Below are positions 33,585 through 42,249 of a stretch of DNA of 58,143 nt, one piece after another. Below the pieces are notes generated by a model. It worked only from the letters and a program-made list of their open reading frames with translations, did no database searches and was not told the DNA's origin. The translations under genes and the position numbers were made by a program. Source of the DNA: Candidatus Ancaeobacter aquaticus (lineage in GTDB: Bacteria > Auribacterota > Ancaeobacteria > Ancaeobacterales > Ancaeobacteraceae). Numbering within the stretch: the first letter of the stretch is position 1; each line of letters opens with the position of its first letter. The DNA lies in assembly GCA_030765405.1 (NCBI GenBank), contig JAVCCP010000061.1:1-58143 (forward strand), read 5' to 3'.

Positions 33585-35900
33585 ATGAATACAATGAAGA
33601 AGATCAACAAATTATATTATAGGCTCAAATCTTTTTTAGGTGCAGGATCCCAAAAAAGATTTATGAGATACTTCTTTATAAGTGGGGCTCTTGTTCTTAC
33701 CTGTGTTTTTATCCTTATTTCTGCATCTATATCCATCGATTACAAGAATAATATAGGAAATCATTATAAGCAAATTGCATCATTGATATCCCATAATTTG
33801 GATATCTTTTTGAAAGGGCTGTTGGTAGATACAGATAGCATTATTCATTCAGATGTTATTATTGATAATTTATCTATGAGTAATAAATCGCATATTGATC
33901 AGAGTGAGTCAGAAATGATGAAGGAAGCTTTGAGTCTCGATCGCCAGTGGCGCGAAGCAAATGAAGATAACACTTTAGTATCACGAGTATTACATTCTCC
34001 TTCATCAATGTTAATGCGCACATACCAAGATGCGAATCAGAAACTATTTAAAGAAGTATTTATTACTGATAAAGACGGTTGGTTAGTAGGTGCAACAAAG
34101 AAAATAACAGATTTCTATCAAGCTGACGAATTGTGGTGGCAAGAGGCTTATAATAATGGTAGAGGGAAAGATTATTTATCTAATATCGAATATAATGATA
34201 GTGCACGTGCATGGGGATTCACATTAGCGCGACCTATATTTAATGAAAATAAAAAAATTGTCGGGATAATAAAATCCATTATATCACACGCCTATATAAA
34301 CGAACTCATACAGTCTGAAAATCAGTTAAAAGCCATGCATGTATCAGTTGTTGATTGTAACGGTTCTGTTATTCTTGACTCGGTATTAGTTCCCGGAACA
34401 CTTGAGAATAAGTATGATGCCCATGTTGTTGATACAATAAGGAATAATCTTCATGGAGGCTATTGTATTGGAGATAATCTTGTACACAAAAGTGCGCTTA
34501 TTGGTTTTTATCCCGTTTTAAACCAGCTTCTGGATCAAAATGCAATCGAATGGCAGGTGCTATGTTTACAACCATTAGACGTTGCAATTACTCCGGTTAA
34601 GAGATTTTTATTTATTATGATTTGGCTGTATGTAGTATCACTCATTATTCTTTACGTGGTGGGGATATCCGTATCAAAAACCTATATTCGCACTATACTT
34701 TATTTGAAAAATGCCGTCGAAGCAGTTCATAATGGAAATGTTTCAAAAAAGATAGTGGTCAGGAGTAACGATGAAATTGAAAGATTGGCATATCTGTTTA
34801 ATGAATTAAGAAAAATGCTTAACAGTCGAGAGAAATTGTTAGGGTGTCGCGCAAACGAGATTGCTGCAATTTGTGACATAGGCAAATCAGTTGCATACAA
34901 GAAAGACTATGAAGATGTTGTTGATAAAATAGTTGGACTGATTGTTGAAAACAGGAATATGCAAGTAGAGTCAATTTCAGTTACCCTATATGGGGCAGAT
35001 CTCGTTAAAAACATATTGCTAAGAAAAGCCCAATCGGGACTTATGGACGGTACTTCTTTTGTTGATATAGCACAGATAGATCCAGAGATTGCTTCAATTG
35101 TCATTGATAATAAAAACACTTTATCAGCTCCAAATGTATCACAGGATAAATTTATTGAAGAATTCTTGTTTATGGTCTACCAACACAGAGGTATACATTC
35201 AGCATACATGTATCCGTTGGTATGCAAGTCTGGGATTCTCGGTGTTCTGATTATTGCCAGTGTGCTGCCACTAAGTATTACAAGCGATGAAGATACAATA
35301 CTTCGAATAGTTTCAGAATTGATATCACTTGGTGTTGAGAATGAAAAATTGTTTAAGGATATGTTTGAGAAGCATTGGGAGATGTATTGGCTGCATGAAG
35401 CGGCACTTATAATGAGTTCTGTTTCTGACTTTGAAACAGTTGTTTCGGGAATAACAAAGATAATGATGGCATCATGTAAGGCTGAAAAGATAGTATTTAT
35501 ACCAATTTCAAACAGTGTAGAGATATCAAAACCAGGGTTGGTATATGAAGTATATGGTGGACATACTGTACCTGAAAAGACGGAAGAATTAATTCAAGTA
35601 TTGAAAGAGTATAGTATAAAGAAAGGCAGGTTTACTCAAGCGTGTGAACACATTGATCGTAATGATCCAAAGTTGGAAAAAAGTGCCGCATGGAAACAGT
35701 ACAAAAAATCAGTTAGTAGTGATATTGTGATACCTGTGTATCAAAAGGATAATAAAAGTGTCATCGGTGTATTCTTTGTGTTTAGCCAGCGGGATGATCT
35801 TTTTACAGAAGAGCGTGCGCAAAAGCTACTCTCTACATATGCTCAATATGTAAGCACGTCATTTAGTAATTATTCTGCAATTAAAAATAAAAAACCATAG
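33585..35900 (+). CDS. two-TM sensor with extracytoplasmic Cache-like domain, HAMP and GAF domains
   Basis: The 771-residue product has a first membrane helix (about 30-50), a Cache/PDC-like outer domain (51-340; for example FITDKDGWLVGATKKITDFYQADELWWQEA and PIFNENKKIVGIIKSII), a second helix (about 345-367), a HAMP linker (KTYIRTILYLKNAVEAVHNG) and two GAF-like regions (about 430-600 and 610-765). No histidine kinase, GGDEF, EAL, HD-GYP or phosphatase domain follows. It starts four bases after ribE and precedes pyruvate kinase by 17. Its output partner is unknown. Confidence 0.75.
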   Translation: MNTMKKINKLYYRLKSFLGAGSQKRFMRYFFISGALVLTCVFILISASISIDYKNNIGNHYKQIASLISHNLDIFLKGLLVDTDSIIHSDVIIDNLSMSNKSHIDQSESEMMKEALSLDRQWREANEDNTLVSRVLHSPSSMLMRTYQDANQKLFKEVFITDKDGWLVGATKKITDFYQADELWWQEAYNNGRGKDYLSNIEYNDSARAWGFTLARPIFNENKKIVGIIKSIISHAYINELIQSENQLKAMHVSVVDCNGSVILDSVLVPGTLENKYDAHVVDTIRNNLHGGYCIGDNLVHKSALIGFYPVLNQLLDQNAIEWQVLCLQPLDVAITPVKRFLFIMIWLYVVSLIILYVVGISVSKTYIRTILYLKNAVEAVHNGNVSKKIVVRSNDEIERLAYLFNELRKMLNSREKLLGCRANEIAAICDIGKSVAYKKDYEDVVDKIVGLIVENRNMQVESISVTLYGADLVKNILLRKAQSGLMDGTSFVDIAQIDPEIASIVIDNKNTLSAPNVSQDKFIEEFLFMVYQHRGIHSAYMYPLVCKSGILGVLIIASVLPLSITSDEDTILRIVSELISLGVENEKLFKDMFEKHWEMYWLHEAALIMSSVSDFETVVSGITKIMMASCKAEKIVFIPISNSVEISKPGLVYEVYGGHTVPEKTEELIQVLKEYSIKKGRFTQACEHIDRNDPKLEKSAAWKQYKKSVSSDIVIPVYQKDNKSVIGVFFVFSQRDDLFTEERAQKLLSTYAQYVSTSFSNYSAIKNKKP

Positions 35901-35917
35901 TTTAGGACAAGAAATAT

Positions 35918-37333
35918 ATGACACACAAAACAAAAATATTAGCAACATTAGGGCCTGCAACGAGCAGTGAGAAAATGATAAAAAGCTTAATATGTACAGG
36001 GGTAGATGCTTTTAGGCTTAATTTTTCTCATTCTACTCATGATGAACACAAAAAGCTTATTCGTATCATAAGAAAAATCTCAAAAGAGCTTAAAACATCA
36101 GTTTCAATTGTACAGGATCTTGGTGGCCCAAAAATCAGAGTAGGCACAGTTAATGATGAAAAAAAAGTGTACCTCAAAAAAGGAAATAGTATTCGTATTG
36201 TAAAAAAAGAAATCACGGGTGACGAGAATTGTATTTCAACAAATTATGGAGATATCGTTAATGCTGTTAAGATAGGCCAACGAATTTTGATAAATGACGG
36301 AATTATTTCTCTACGTGTCAAAGAGAAGAAAAATAATGAGCTTATCTGTGACATTATCGCGGGAGGTCTTCTTTCCAGCCGAAAGGGGATTAATCTTCCT
36401 GAAACGAAGCTGAGTTTGCCGTCGTTAACTGATAAAGATAAGAAAGATTTACTTTTTGGTTTGACAAACAATGTTGATTACATTGCGCTTTCTTTTGTGC
36501 GATCGGTAAGTGATATACAAATGCTCAAGTCAATAATTATGAAGCAGAATAAGAAAACACCTGTTATAGCAAAAATTGAGAAACCTGAGGCAATAAAAAA
36601 TATAGATGCAATAATAGATGCTGTTGACGGAATAATGATTGCGCGAGGAGATCTTGCCATAGAGACTGCTATAGAATCTGTCCCTATATATCAGAAAAAA
36701 ATAATACAAAAGTGCAGAGAGAAGCATGTTCTCGTTATTACCGCAACACAAATGCTTGAATCAATGGTGGAAAATGCTGTTCCGACACGCGCGGAAGCAT
36801 CCGATGTAGCAAATGCAATTATTGATGGTACAGATTGTGTTATGTTATCGGCGGAGACATCTGTTGGTAAATACCCTGTGCGAGTTGTATCTACTATGAG
36901 GCGTATAATTAAAAGTGCCCAGCAGAGTCTATGGGGAAAAACTGACTATATAAAGATGTTGCATTTAAAAGGGTATATTCCACAGGAAGCGATTTCTCAT
37001 TCTGCGTGTCTAGCTGCCGATGAGATGGGTGCTCGTGCCATTGTTGTATTTACGTTATCAAGTAAAACCGCAAGACTTATAGCAAGCAGACATCCGCAGA
37101 CAAAGATTATTGCACTTACCCCGCATAGTGATATAGTGCGACAGTTATACTTGGTGTGGGGAGTTACACCGATTTGCTATAATTTTAATAAAAATGGTGG
37201 CTTGATGTTTGAAAAAGCTATTGATATGCTCATTTCTCAAAAATATATAGCAAAAGGGAATATTCTGGTAATTGTTACCGGAGAAACTCACAGCCCTGCA
37301 CTATCAAATATGCTGAAAATTCTCCAGTTGTGA
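35918..37333 (+). CDS. pyk: pyruvate kinase
   Basis: The 471-residue glycolytic enzyme converts PEP and ADP to pyruvate and ATP. Signatures are TKILATLGPATSS, FRLNFSHSTHDEH, DLGGPKIRVG, the active-site IAKIEKPEAIKNID, MIARGDLAIE and ITATQMLESMVENAVPTRAEASDVANAI. A full C-terminal allosteric domain is present (GARAIVVFTLSSKTARLIA). It ends the long plus-strand run; the group II intron lies about 40 bases downstream. Confidence 0.96.
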   Translation: MTHKTKILATLGPATSSEKMIKSLICTGVDAFRLNFSHSTHDEHKKLIRIIRKISKELKTSVSIVQDLGGPKIRVGTVNDEKKVYLKKGNSIRIVKKEITGDENCISTNYGDIVNAVKIGQRILINDGIISLRVKEKKNNELICDIIAGGLLSSRKGINLPETKLSLPSLTDKDKKDLLFGLTNNVDYIALSFVRSVSDIQMLKSIIMKQNKKTPVIAKIEKPEAIKNIDAIIDAVDGIMIARGDLAIETAIESVPIYQKKIIQKCREKHVLVITATQMLESMVENAVPTRAEASDVANAIIDGTDCVMLSAETSVGKYPVRVVSTMRRIIKSAQQSLWGKTDYIKMLHLKGYIPQEAISHSACLAADEMGARAIVVFTLSSKTARLIASRHPQTKIIALTPHSDIVRQLYLVWGVTPICYNFNKNGGLMFEKAIDMLISQKYIAKGNILVIVTGETHSPALSNMLKILQL

Positions 37334-37375
37334 TTTCTTTAGATAGTAATTCAGTCGAGTAGATATAATATGGCC

Positions 37376-39345
37376 GTCACACTTAGACATGCTTTGTGTT
37401 CCCTGTTACTCTCCCCTTTCGGTTTGGAGAGTGTCACATTATTCTGTCTTATGCTTCGACTTCAACACCCCTCACAGAACCGTACTTGCGGATTTCCCGC
37501 ATACGGCTCTTCAGTAAGTCTCACTCAGCATGCGATACTGTGTAAAAGCTATGGACAATGTGCGGTTTTGGTAACGGGTATCGCTTAAGATAGCTCTCGA
37601 ATTGTGCCCAGCTAAAGGACTTCCTATGGCTTCGCCTGTTTAACCATTTTAACACCAGCTCCAGAGTCCTCTTATAGAAAACATGCACACTTCTCATGTT
37701 TTCACTGACTCCATAGTATCGATAGTGTCCGTTGATCTTGGTTTTCAGTATTGTCCACCATTCCTTCAGCTTCACTGCATTCCGTATTTCTTTTAGCCAC
37801 TGATTCATGGCCATACAACTCTTACGGAGTTTCTTTGCACTCGTCCTTCGTCCCACCTTAAACTTTCCCTTCCTGCTTATGGCACAATAATGCGTGAAAC
37901 CCAGAAACTCAAACGTGTTGGCTTTGCGCCGCTGATTTCTCGAGTTCTCCCGCTCATATCGGCCAAAACTTTTCACACTTGTCTTCTCTGGATGCAATTC
38001 CAATTCATATCCCATGAATCGCTCTTGCACCTGTTTCATAATACTTTTTGCTTCCTCCTTGTACTGCGCGAGGATTACAAAATCGTCGCAATACCGTACC
38101 ACGTAACATTGTCCTTTTAGACTCGGCTTGACTTCCTTCTCAAACCATTCGTCTAATACATAATGCAGGAATATGTTTGCCAACATCGGACTTAAATTAC
38201 CCCCTTGCGGCGTTCCCTGTTCCGTTTTCTCTAGCTTTCCTGCTTCCATATATCCCGCTTTGAGAAAACGTACAAGATACCTTAGAAATTTCTCGTCTTT
38301 TATCCTTATCTTAATTAGTTCCATTAGCTTCTCGTGTGATACATTATCAAAGAACCCCTTGATATCTGCTTCAATCACATGATTTATGGACTTAAAATTG
38401 ATAAGGTCATTGACTCTCTTCAACGCCTGGTGACAATTCTTCCCCGCTCGAAAACCATACGAGCATTCATGGAAGTCTTGCTCATATATCGCCTCCATGA
38501 TTCGTGCCATTGTCTTCTGAACTATCTTGTCTTCTATCGTCGGTAGTCCCAATGGCCTTCTCATATGTCTATCCTTAGGAATATACACCCTTCGGGCAGC
38601 TTGCGGTTTATACCCCATCCGCTTCATTCGTCCGAGCAAGTCTTCCACATTGGATTCTAATCCTTTCTCATATTCTTGCCAGCTTACACCATCCACTCCT
38701 GCGGCCCGGTTCCTGCCAAGCTCATAGAAGTTCGCCTTCAACGAACCTTCGTTGATATGATGCATCAAACTCTCGAATTTCATATCCGGTTCCTTGGCGG
38801 CACGTTGACTTATAAGACCTAATTTCGTTTCCATCTTTTCTTTTTGCCTTTGCATGCAATTCAATGTTTCCTTAGACCTTTACAACCTACTGCTAACCCC
38901 TTCGAGCAGGCCTTTCCTTTCTGCCTTACAGAGCGTTACCCCTGCTTAGCTCTACTATGAGTTAGTCCGACTACCAATACGCCTTACCCTCTCCTTGCTT
39001 CTTTCAGCTTGTTGACGGCTTCTCCGGAAACGTATTGGTTCTCCCAAGTTCCAGCGTAAACATTTTGATTGCCCACTGTGGATTACTACCCCGACAGGAT
39101 ACTGCACGCTCACCTCTTAACGCATACAGTATTGCTGGTTTCCAGATGTCCCACTCCTTGACCCACTGTAACATTGTATATTTCGGGGCTATCCTACCTT
39201 CACTTACGTTACGGTTGACAATCTCCTTCTCTCAGGCTTCGCATAATTCGTTGCCTTACTATGCGCTGAGTTCTGTACCGACCTGCTGGTTAGGCTTTAG
39301 TCGGGCTGGTTTTCCAGCTTGCTTACATTAGCTTTCTTGGCGCAC
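37376..39345 (-). mobile_element. group II intron, complete, with maturase ORF
   Basis: On the minus strand the intron begins GTGCGCC at 39345 (5' consensus). Domain V lies at 37477-37509 (minus-strand gagccgtatgcgggaaatcc... closing with cggttc). A long domain VI hairpin follows, with a candidate bulged A eight bases before an AC end at about 37376. EBS1 (complement of atgtccc, 39146-39152) can pair with IBS1 directly 5' of the intron (complement of gggacac, 39346-39352). The reverse transcriptase is in domain IV. The 5' end is well supported; the 3' end is approximate by about ten bases. Confidence 0.88.
37521..38864 (-). CDS. ltrA: group II intron reverse transcriptase/maturase
   Basis: The 447-residue protein has RT blocks in order: AAGVDGVSWQEYEKGL, RPLGLPTIEDKIVQ, SYGFRAGKNCHQAL, VIEADIKGFFDNVSHE, GTPQGGNLSPMLANIFLHYVLD, and the active site RYCDDFVIL (YCDD where most have YADD), then a maturase thumb (FEFLGFTHY) and GIIM-like ending. 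No HNH endonuclease domain follows, so target-primed reverse transcription must use another primer, such as nascent DNA at the fork. Internal ATGs at 38855 and 38834 are alternative starts. Confidence 0.92.
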   Translation of the reverse strand: MNCMQRQKEKMETKLGLISQRAAKEPDMKFESLMHHINEGSLKANFYELGRNRAAGVDGVSWQEYEKGLESNVEDLLGRMKRMGYKPQAARRVYIPKDRHMRRPLGLPTIEDKIVQKTMARIMEAIYEQDFHECSYGFRAGKNCHQALKRVNDLINFKSINHVIEADIKGFFDNVSHEKLMELIKIRIKDEKFLRYLVRFLKAGYMEAGKLEKTEQGTPQGGNLSPMLANIFLHYVLDEWFEKEVKPSLKGQCYVVRYCDDFVILAQYKEEAKSIMKQVQERFMGYELELHPEKTSVKSFGRYERENSRNQRRKANTFEFLGFTHYCAISRKGKFKVGRRTSAKKLRKSCMAMNQWLKEIRNAVKLKEWWTILKTKINGHYRYYGVSENMRSVHVFYKRTLELVLKWLNRRSHRKSFSWAQFESYLKRYPLPKPHIVHSFYTVSHAE

Positions 39346-39508
39346 GGGACACCATACTAAATTTAGAACTCCATACATCTCATCGCAAGTGTATTTAATG
39401 CCCGGTAAGCGCCGTTTCCTTTATATGTTTATAAAGAAACTTATCGATAAGAAATATGATTTCTTAAATAATTGTGTAGCCTAGACTTGATTATATGCTA
39501 TTTGTTTA

Positions 39509-39526
39509 GCAGGGCTTAAGCCCTGC
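39509..39526. repeat. palindrome gcagggcttaagccctgc
   Basis: A perfect 18-bp palindrome followed by actacat. A variant with matched changes in both arms is at 42184-42201, and a half copy (tcctgcactacat) is at 40259-40271. Apart from this, the 302 bases from 39346 to 39647 show only a second hairpin (gtttc..., about 39414-39441) and no credible gene. Confidence 0.55.
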
Positions 39527-39647
39527 ACTACATGTTTATTTACTGTATAGGGATTCATAATATGTAAGGCTAAATCATTACACTGCAATATGTAAAAACC
39601 TTGCCGTAGTTCATCACTTATGCGACACTAGTATTAGGAGGTAAAAT

Positions 39648-39875
39648 ATGGCAACAAAACATCCAAGATTAAATGTTGTATTAGATCCGTCTTTATACGC
39701 GGCAGTATTAAAACTTTCAAAAAAAGACGGCGTATCGCTTTCTCTAAAGGCTAGGGATCTGATCAAAGATGCATTGGAATACTGCGAAGATGCCTATTGG
39801 ACAAATGAAGCTACAGATAGAGAAAAAACATTTAATCGTAAAAATGCTCTAGATCATAACAAGGTTTGGAAGTAA
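39648..39875 (+). CDS. RelB/RHH-type antitoxin
   Basis: The 75-residue protein starts ATKHPRLNVVLDPSLYAAVLKLSKKDGVSLSLKA, the beta-strand plus two helices of a ribbon-helix-helix DNA-binding domain, followed by a charged tail (YWTNEATDREKTFNRKNALDHNKVWK) suited to wrapping a RelE-like toxin. TAGGAGG precedes the ATG. The toxin gene follows after a gap of five bases. It probably represses its own operon. Confidence 0.82.
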   Translation: MATKHPRLNVVLDPSLYAAVLKLSKKDGVSLSLKARDLIKDALEYCEDAYWTNEATDREKTFNRKNALDHNKVWK

Positions 39876-39880
39876 TTTAT

Positions 39881-40159
39881 ATGGACTATCGATTGCTTTA
39901 TCATCCTGCTGGCCTGAAAGAAGATCTAACGGTTATCCCATCTGGTATAAAATTAATGATCAAGAATGCTATTGAAATGCGGCTACTCAAGGATCCGATT
40001 TCTTTCGGTAAACCTTTACGGCAAAGCTTGAAAGGACATAGAAAGTTTAGAGTCGGAGACTGGCGCGTAATATATCGCATTGAAAAGAAAGACATTTTTA
40101 TACTTAAAATTGGACACCTAAAAGATGTATACCAAAAAGTAGTCACAATAAAGAGATAA
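39881..40159 (+). CDS. RelE/ParE-family toxin
   Basis: The 92-residue product from ATG 39881 (GGAAG eight bases upstream; a TTG frame from 39866 is less likely) fits the RelE fold: DYRLLYHPAGLKEDL, LLKDPISFGKPLRQSLKGHRKFRVGDWRVIYRI and KIGHLKDVYQKV. RelE members cut mRNA at the ribosome; ParE members poison gyrase. The RVGDWRVIYRIE strand and basic C-terminus favour RelE. Pairing with the preceding antitoxin supports function. Confidence 0.88.
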   Translation: MDYRLLYHPAGLKEDLTVIPSGIKLMIKNAIEMRLLKDPISFGKPLRQSLKGHRKFRVGDWRVIYRIEKKDIFILKIGHLKDVYQKVVTIKR

Positions 40160-40276
40160 CGCGCGGCTAACAGATTATATTTTATTGAATTGGGGAGCAG
40201 ATATTGTAAGTCTTAGGCCACATTGTTTATTAGGAGGATCTGTTCTGCTGCTGAAAAGTCCTGCACTACATACAAT

Positions 40277-40504
40277 CTATAGTCTCATATTCTGGTCATT
40301 TATCTTTTTGAAAAGTTTGGGGGTATGGTTAACGAAAGCATTATATTCATCTAAGAATTCTATAACTTTATCAGTATTCACTTCTCCATTACTAATAAAC
40401 GGATTATGTCTGTTCTTTTTGACATATGCTGCATCCTCTCTAAAAGTCTTCGAAAAAGCAATATTTCTAAAATCATTCTTTTCTTTATCGCTTAACCTGG
40501 CCAT
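40277..40504 (-). CDS. small partner protein of nucleotidyltransferase, hypothetical
   Basis: The 75-residue product (ARLSDKEKNDFRNIAFSKTF ... FISNGEVNTDKVIEFLDEYN ... INDQNMRL) overlaps the upstream nucleotidyltransferase by 20 bases, so the two are translationally coupled. It is basic at the start and helical. I recognise no named family. A small protein coupled to a stand-alone nucleotidyltransferase suggests a toxin-antitoxin-like module, but which partner would be toxic is unknown. Confidence 0.62.
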   Translation of the reverse strand: MARLSDKEKNDFRNIAFSKTFREDAAYVKKNRHNPFISNGEVNTDKVIEFLDEYNAFVNHTPKLFKKINDQNMRL

Positions 40505-41039
40505 ATCGCACCTTCAACTGTTCATATTTTTCTTTTAAATCAAATAGCAAGAAATATTCTTCTATCAGCTCCCAGTCTAGTTGTTTATTATAATGTACCA
40601 TCAAAGATTCAATATCCGAATATTCTTGTACTGCTCTTTCCTCATTATTTATCAAAGCTTGCACCTTTAAACCAATAATATCTTCAGGTATTAATACTTT
40701 TATTTTCAATTCTTTGTCAAATATATCTTTTTCAACAGCCCTTCTTAACATTGATACAGAAATATCTCTAAATGCATGTATAAAATCGACCTCACCAAAT
40801 ACCTTAAGTGGCGATGTGTATTGCGACACATTATCAGATTTGTAGGTGCATTCATATCCATTTTCTTTTAATATCGAATCTATTTTAGCCTGATCATCAC
40901 TCAATACCAAAAAATCCATATCAACAGTTGCTCTGTGCACACCTAAAATACCAAGAGCAAAACCACCCACAAGAGCATATTCAACATGTTCCTTATTGAA
41001 ACTATTTATAAGTATGTTTAATACAGTTTTGAATTCCAT
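40485..41039 (-). CDS. nucleotidyltransferase-fold protein (AbiEii/MNT-like)
   Basis: The 184-residue product has the minimal Pol-beta nucleotidyltransferase pattern: VEYALVGGFALGILGVHRATVDMDFLVL (GG...R.T.D.D), a third acidic residue in FGEVDFIHAF, and PEDIIGLKVQALINNEERAVQEYSDIESL, the helix typical of AbiEii-like and DUF6036-like proteins. Such proteins often nucleotidylate tRNA or partner proteins in TA or phage-defence modules. The partner gene overlaps downstream. It lies beside the RelBE pair in a small accessory island. Confidence 0.78.
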   Translation of the reverse strand: MEFKTVLNILINSFNKEHVEYALVGGFALGILGVHRATVDMDFLVLSDDQAKIDSILKENGYECTYKSDNVSQYTSPLKVFGEVDFIHAFRDISVSMLRRAVEKDIFDKELKIKVLIPEDIIGLKVQALINNEERAVQEYSDIESLMVHYNKQLDWELIEEYFLLFDLKEKYEQLKVRYGQVKR

Positions 41040-41133
41040 ATTTAGCCTTCACTAATAGTATATCATTATATAATGAGAATCAATAAACTTCCTTCAGGAT
41101 TAATTAGCAATTCGATATGTTGCCTTGATGAGC

Positions 41134-42141
41134 TTACTCTGAAATGAGAAGTTCTGCTATCTGTACAGCGTTTAATGCGGCACCTTTACGTAAATTGTCT
41201 GATACGACCCATAGATTCAGTCCATTGGGAATGGTATCATCTTCTCTTATCCGGCCGACATAGGTGTCGTACTTGCCGGTTGCATCTATCGGGAGCGGAT
41301 ATTTCGTGTTCGCCAGATCATCTATTACCGTTATCCCCGGTGCCTGTGAAAGGATCTCACGAGCTTCAGAAGCGGAAATCTTTTTTTCTGTTTCAACATT
41401 CACTGACTCTGCATGTGAAGTGAATACAGGGACTCTGACACACGTTGCAGTAACTTCTACGGTATCATCTCCCAGTATTTTCTTGGTTTCATTGGTCATT
41501 TTCATCTCTTCTTTGGTATATCCATTATCAAGAAAGACATCGATATGCGGTAAGAGATTAAACGCTATCTGATAGGGGAATTTTTTTGGAGTTACTTCTT
41601 CTCCAGCTAATACTTCTCTTGTTTCATCTTCTAGTGCGCGTACAGCGCTGGTGCCCGCTCCGGATACTGCCTGATAGGTAGATACCACTACTCTTTTGAT
41701 CTTACCTTTATCATGCAGTGGCTTTAATGCAACTACCATTTGTATCGTTGAACAGTTCGGATTTGCAATAATGCCTTTATGCCACGAAATGTCCTGCGGA
41801 TTTACTTCGGGGACTACAAGCGGTACCGTTTCATCCATCCTGAACTGGCTGGTATTATCTACACATATCGCGCCTGCTTTTACCGCGTGAGGACAAAATT
41901 CTTTGCTTATCGATCCTCCTGCGCTGAAAAGAGCTATGTCTATATCCTTAAAAGAATCCGGTGTAAGTTCTTCTACTGTATATTCTTTGCCGCAACAAGA
42001 AAGTTTTTTGCCTTTTGATCGTACAGATGCGAGCAACCGTAATTCTGTAAAAGGAAAATTTCTTTCCTCAAGAATCTTTAACATCTCATTTCCTACTGCA
42101 CCTGTTGCACCGACTACTGCGACATTTATTCTCTTAGCCAT
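41134..42141 (-). CDS. asd: aspartate-semialdehyde dehydrogenase
   Basis: The 335-residue enzyme reduces aspartyl phosphate to the semialdehyde, shared by lysine/DAP, threonine and methionine synthesis. Signatures are VVGATGAVGNEMLKILEER, FSAGGSISKEFCPHAV, IIANPNCSTIQMVVAL with the catalytic Cys, YQAVSGAGTSAV and VRVPVFTSHAESVNVE. It follows leuB on the same strand with a palindromic repeat in the gap (42184-42201), so it may be a separate or attenuated transcription unit. Confidence 0.95.
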   Translation of the reverse strand: MAKRINVAVVGATGAVGNEMLKILEERNFPFTELRLLASVRSKGKKLSCCGKEYTVEELTPDSFKDIDIALFSAGGSISKEFCPHAVKAGAICVDNTSQFRMDETVPLVVPEVNPQDISWHKGIIANPNCSTIQMVVALKPLHDKGKIKRVVVSTYQAVSGAGTSAVRALEDETREVLAGEEVTPKKFPYQIAFNLLPHIDVFLDNGYTKEEMKMTNETKKILGDDTVEVTATCVRVPVFTSHAESVNVETEKKISASEAREILSQAPGITVIDDLANTKYPLPIDATGKYDTYVGRIREDDTIPNGLNLWVVSDNLRKGAALNAVQIAELLISE

Positions 42142-42183
42142 TACTATGGTTCCTTCATTTAGGATTCAGTATATTGTCTTATA

Positions 42184-42201
42184 GCAAGGCTAAAGCCTTG
42201 C
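42184..42201. repeat. palindrome gcaaggct-aa-agccttgc
   Basis: An 8-bp stem with a two-base loop, followed by gctaca. It is the second member of the family at 39509-39526. Changes relative to that copy occur at mirrored positions in both arms, so pairing is kept. It lies between leuB and asd. Confidence 0.55.
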
Positions 42202-42249
42202 GCTACAAAAATTATGACCTATCAAACATTATATGCCGAACTTATATTG

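Noticed and set aside
37890-38727. Plus-strand frames over the group II intron
   Set aside because: They are antisense shadows of the reverse transcriptase with no family resemblance.
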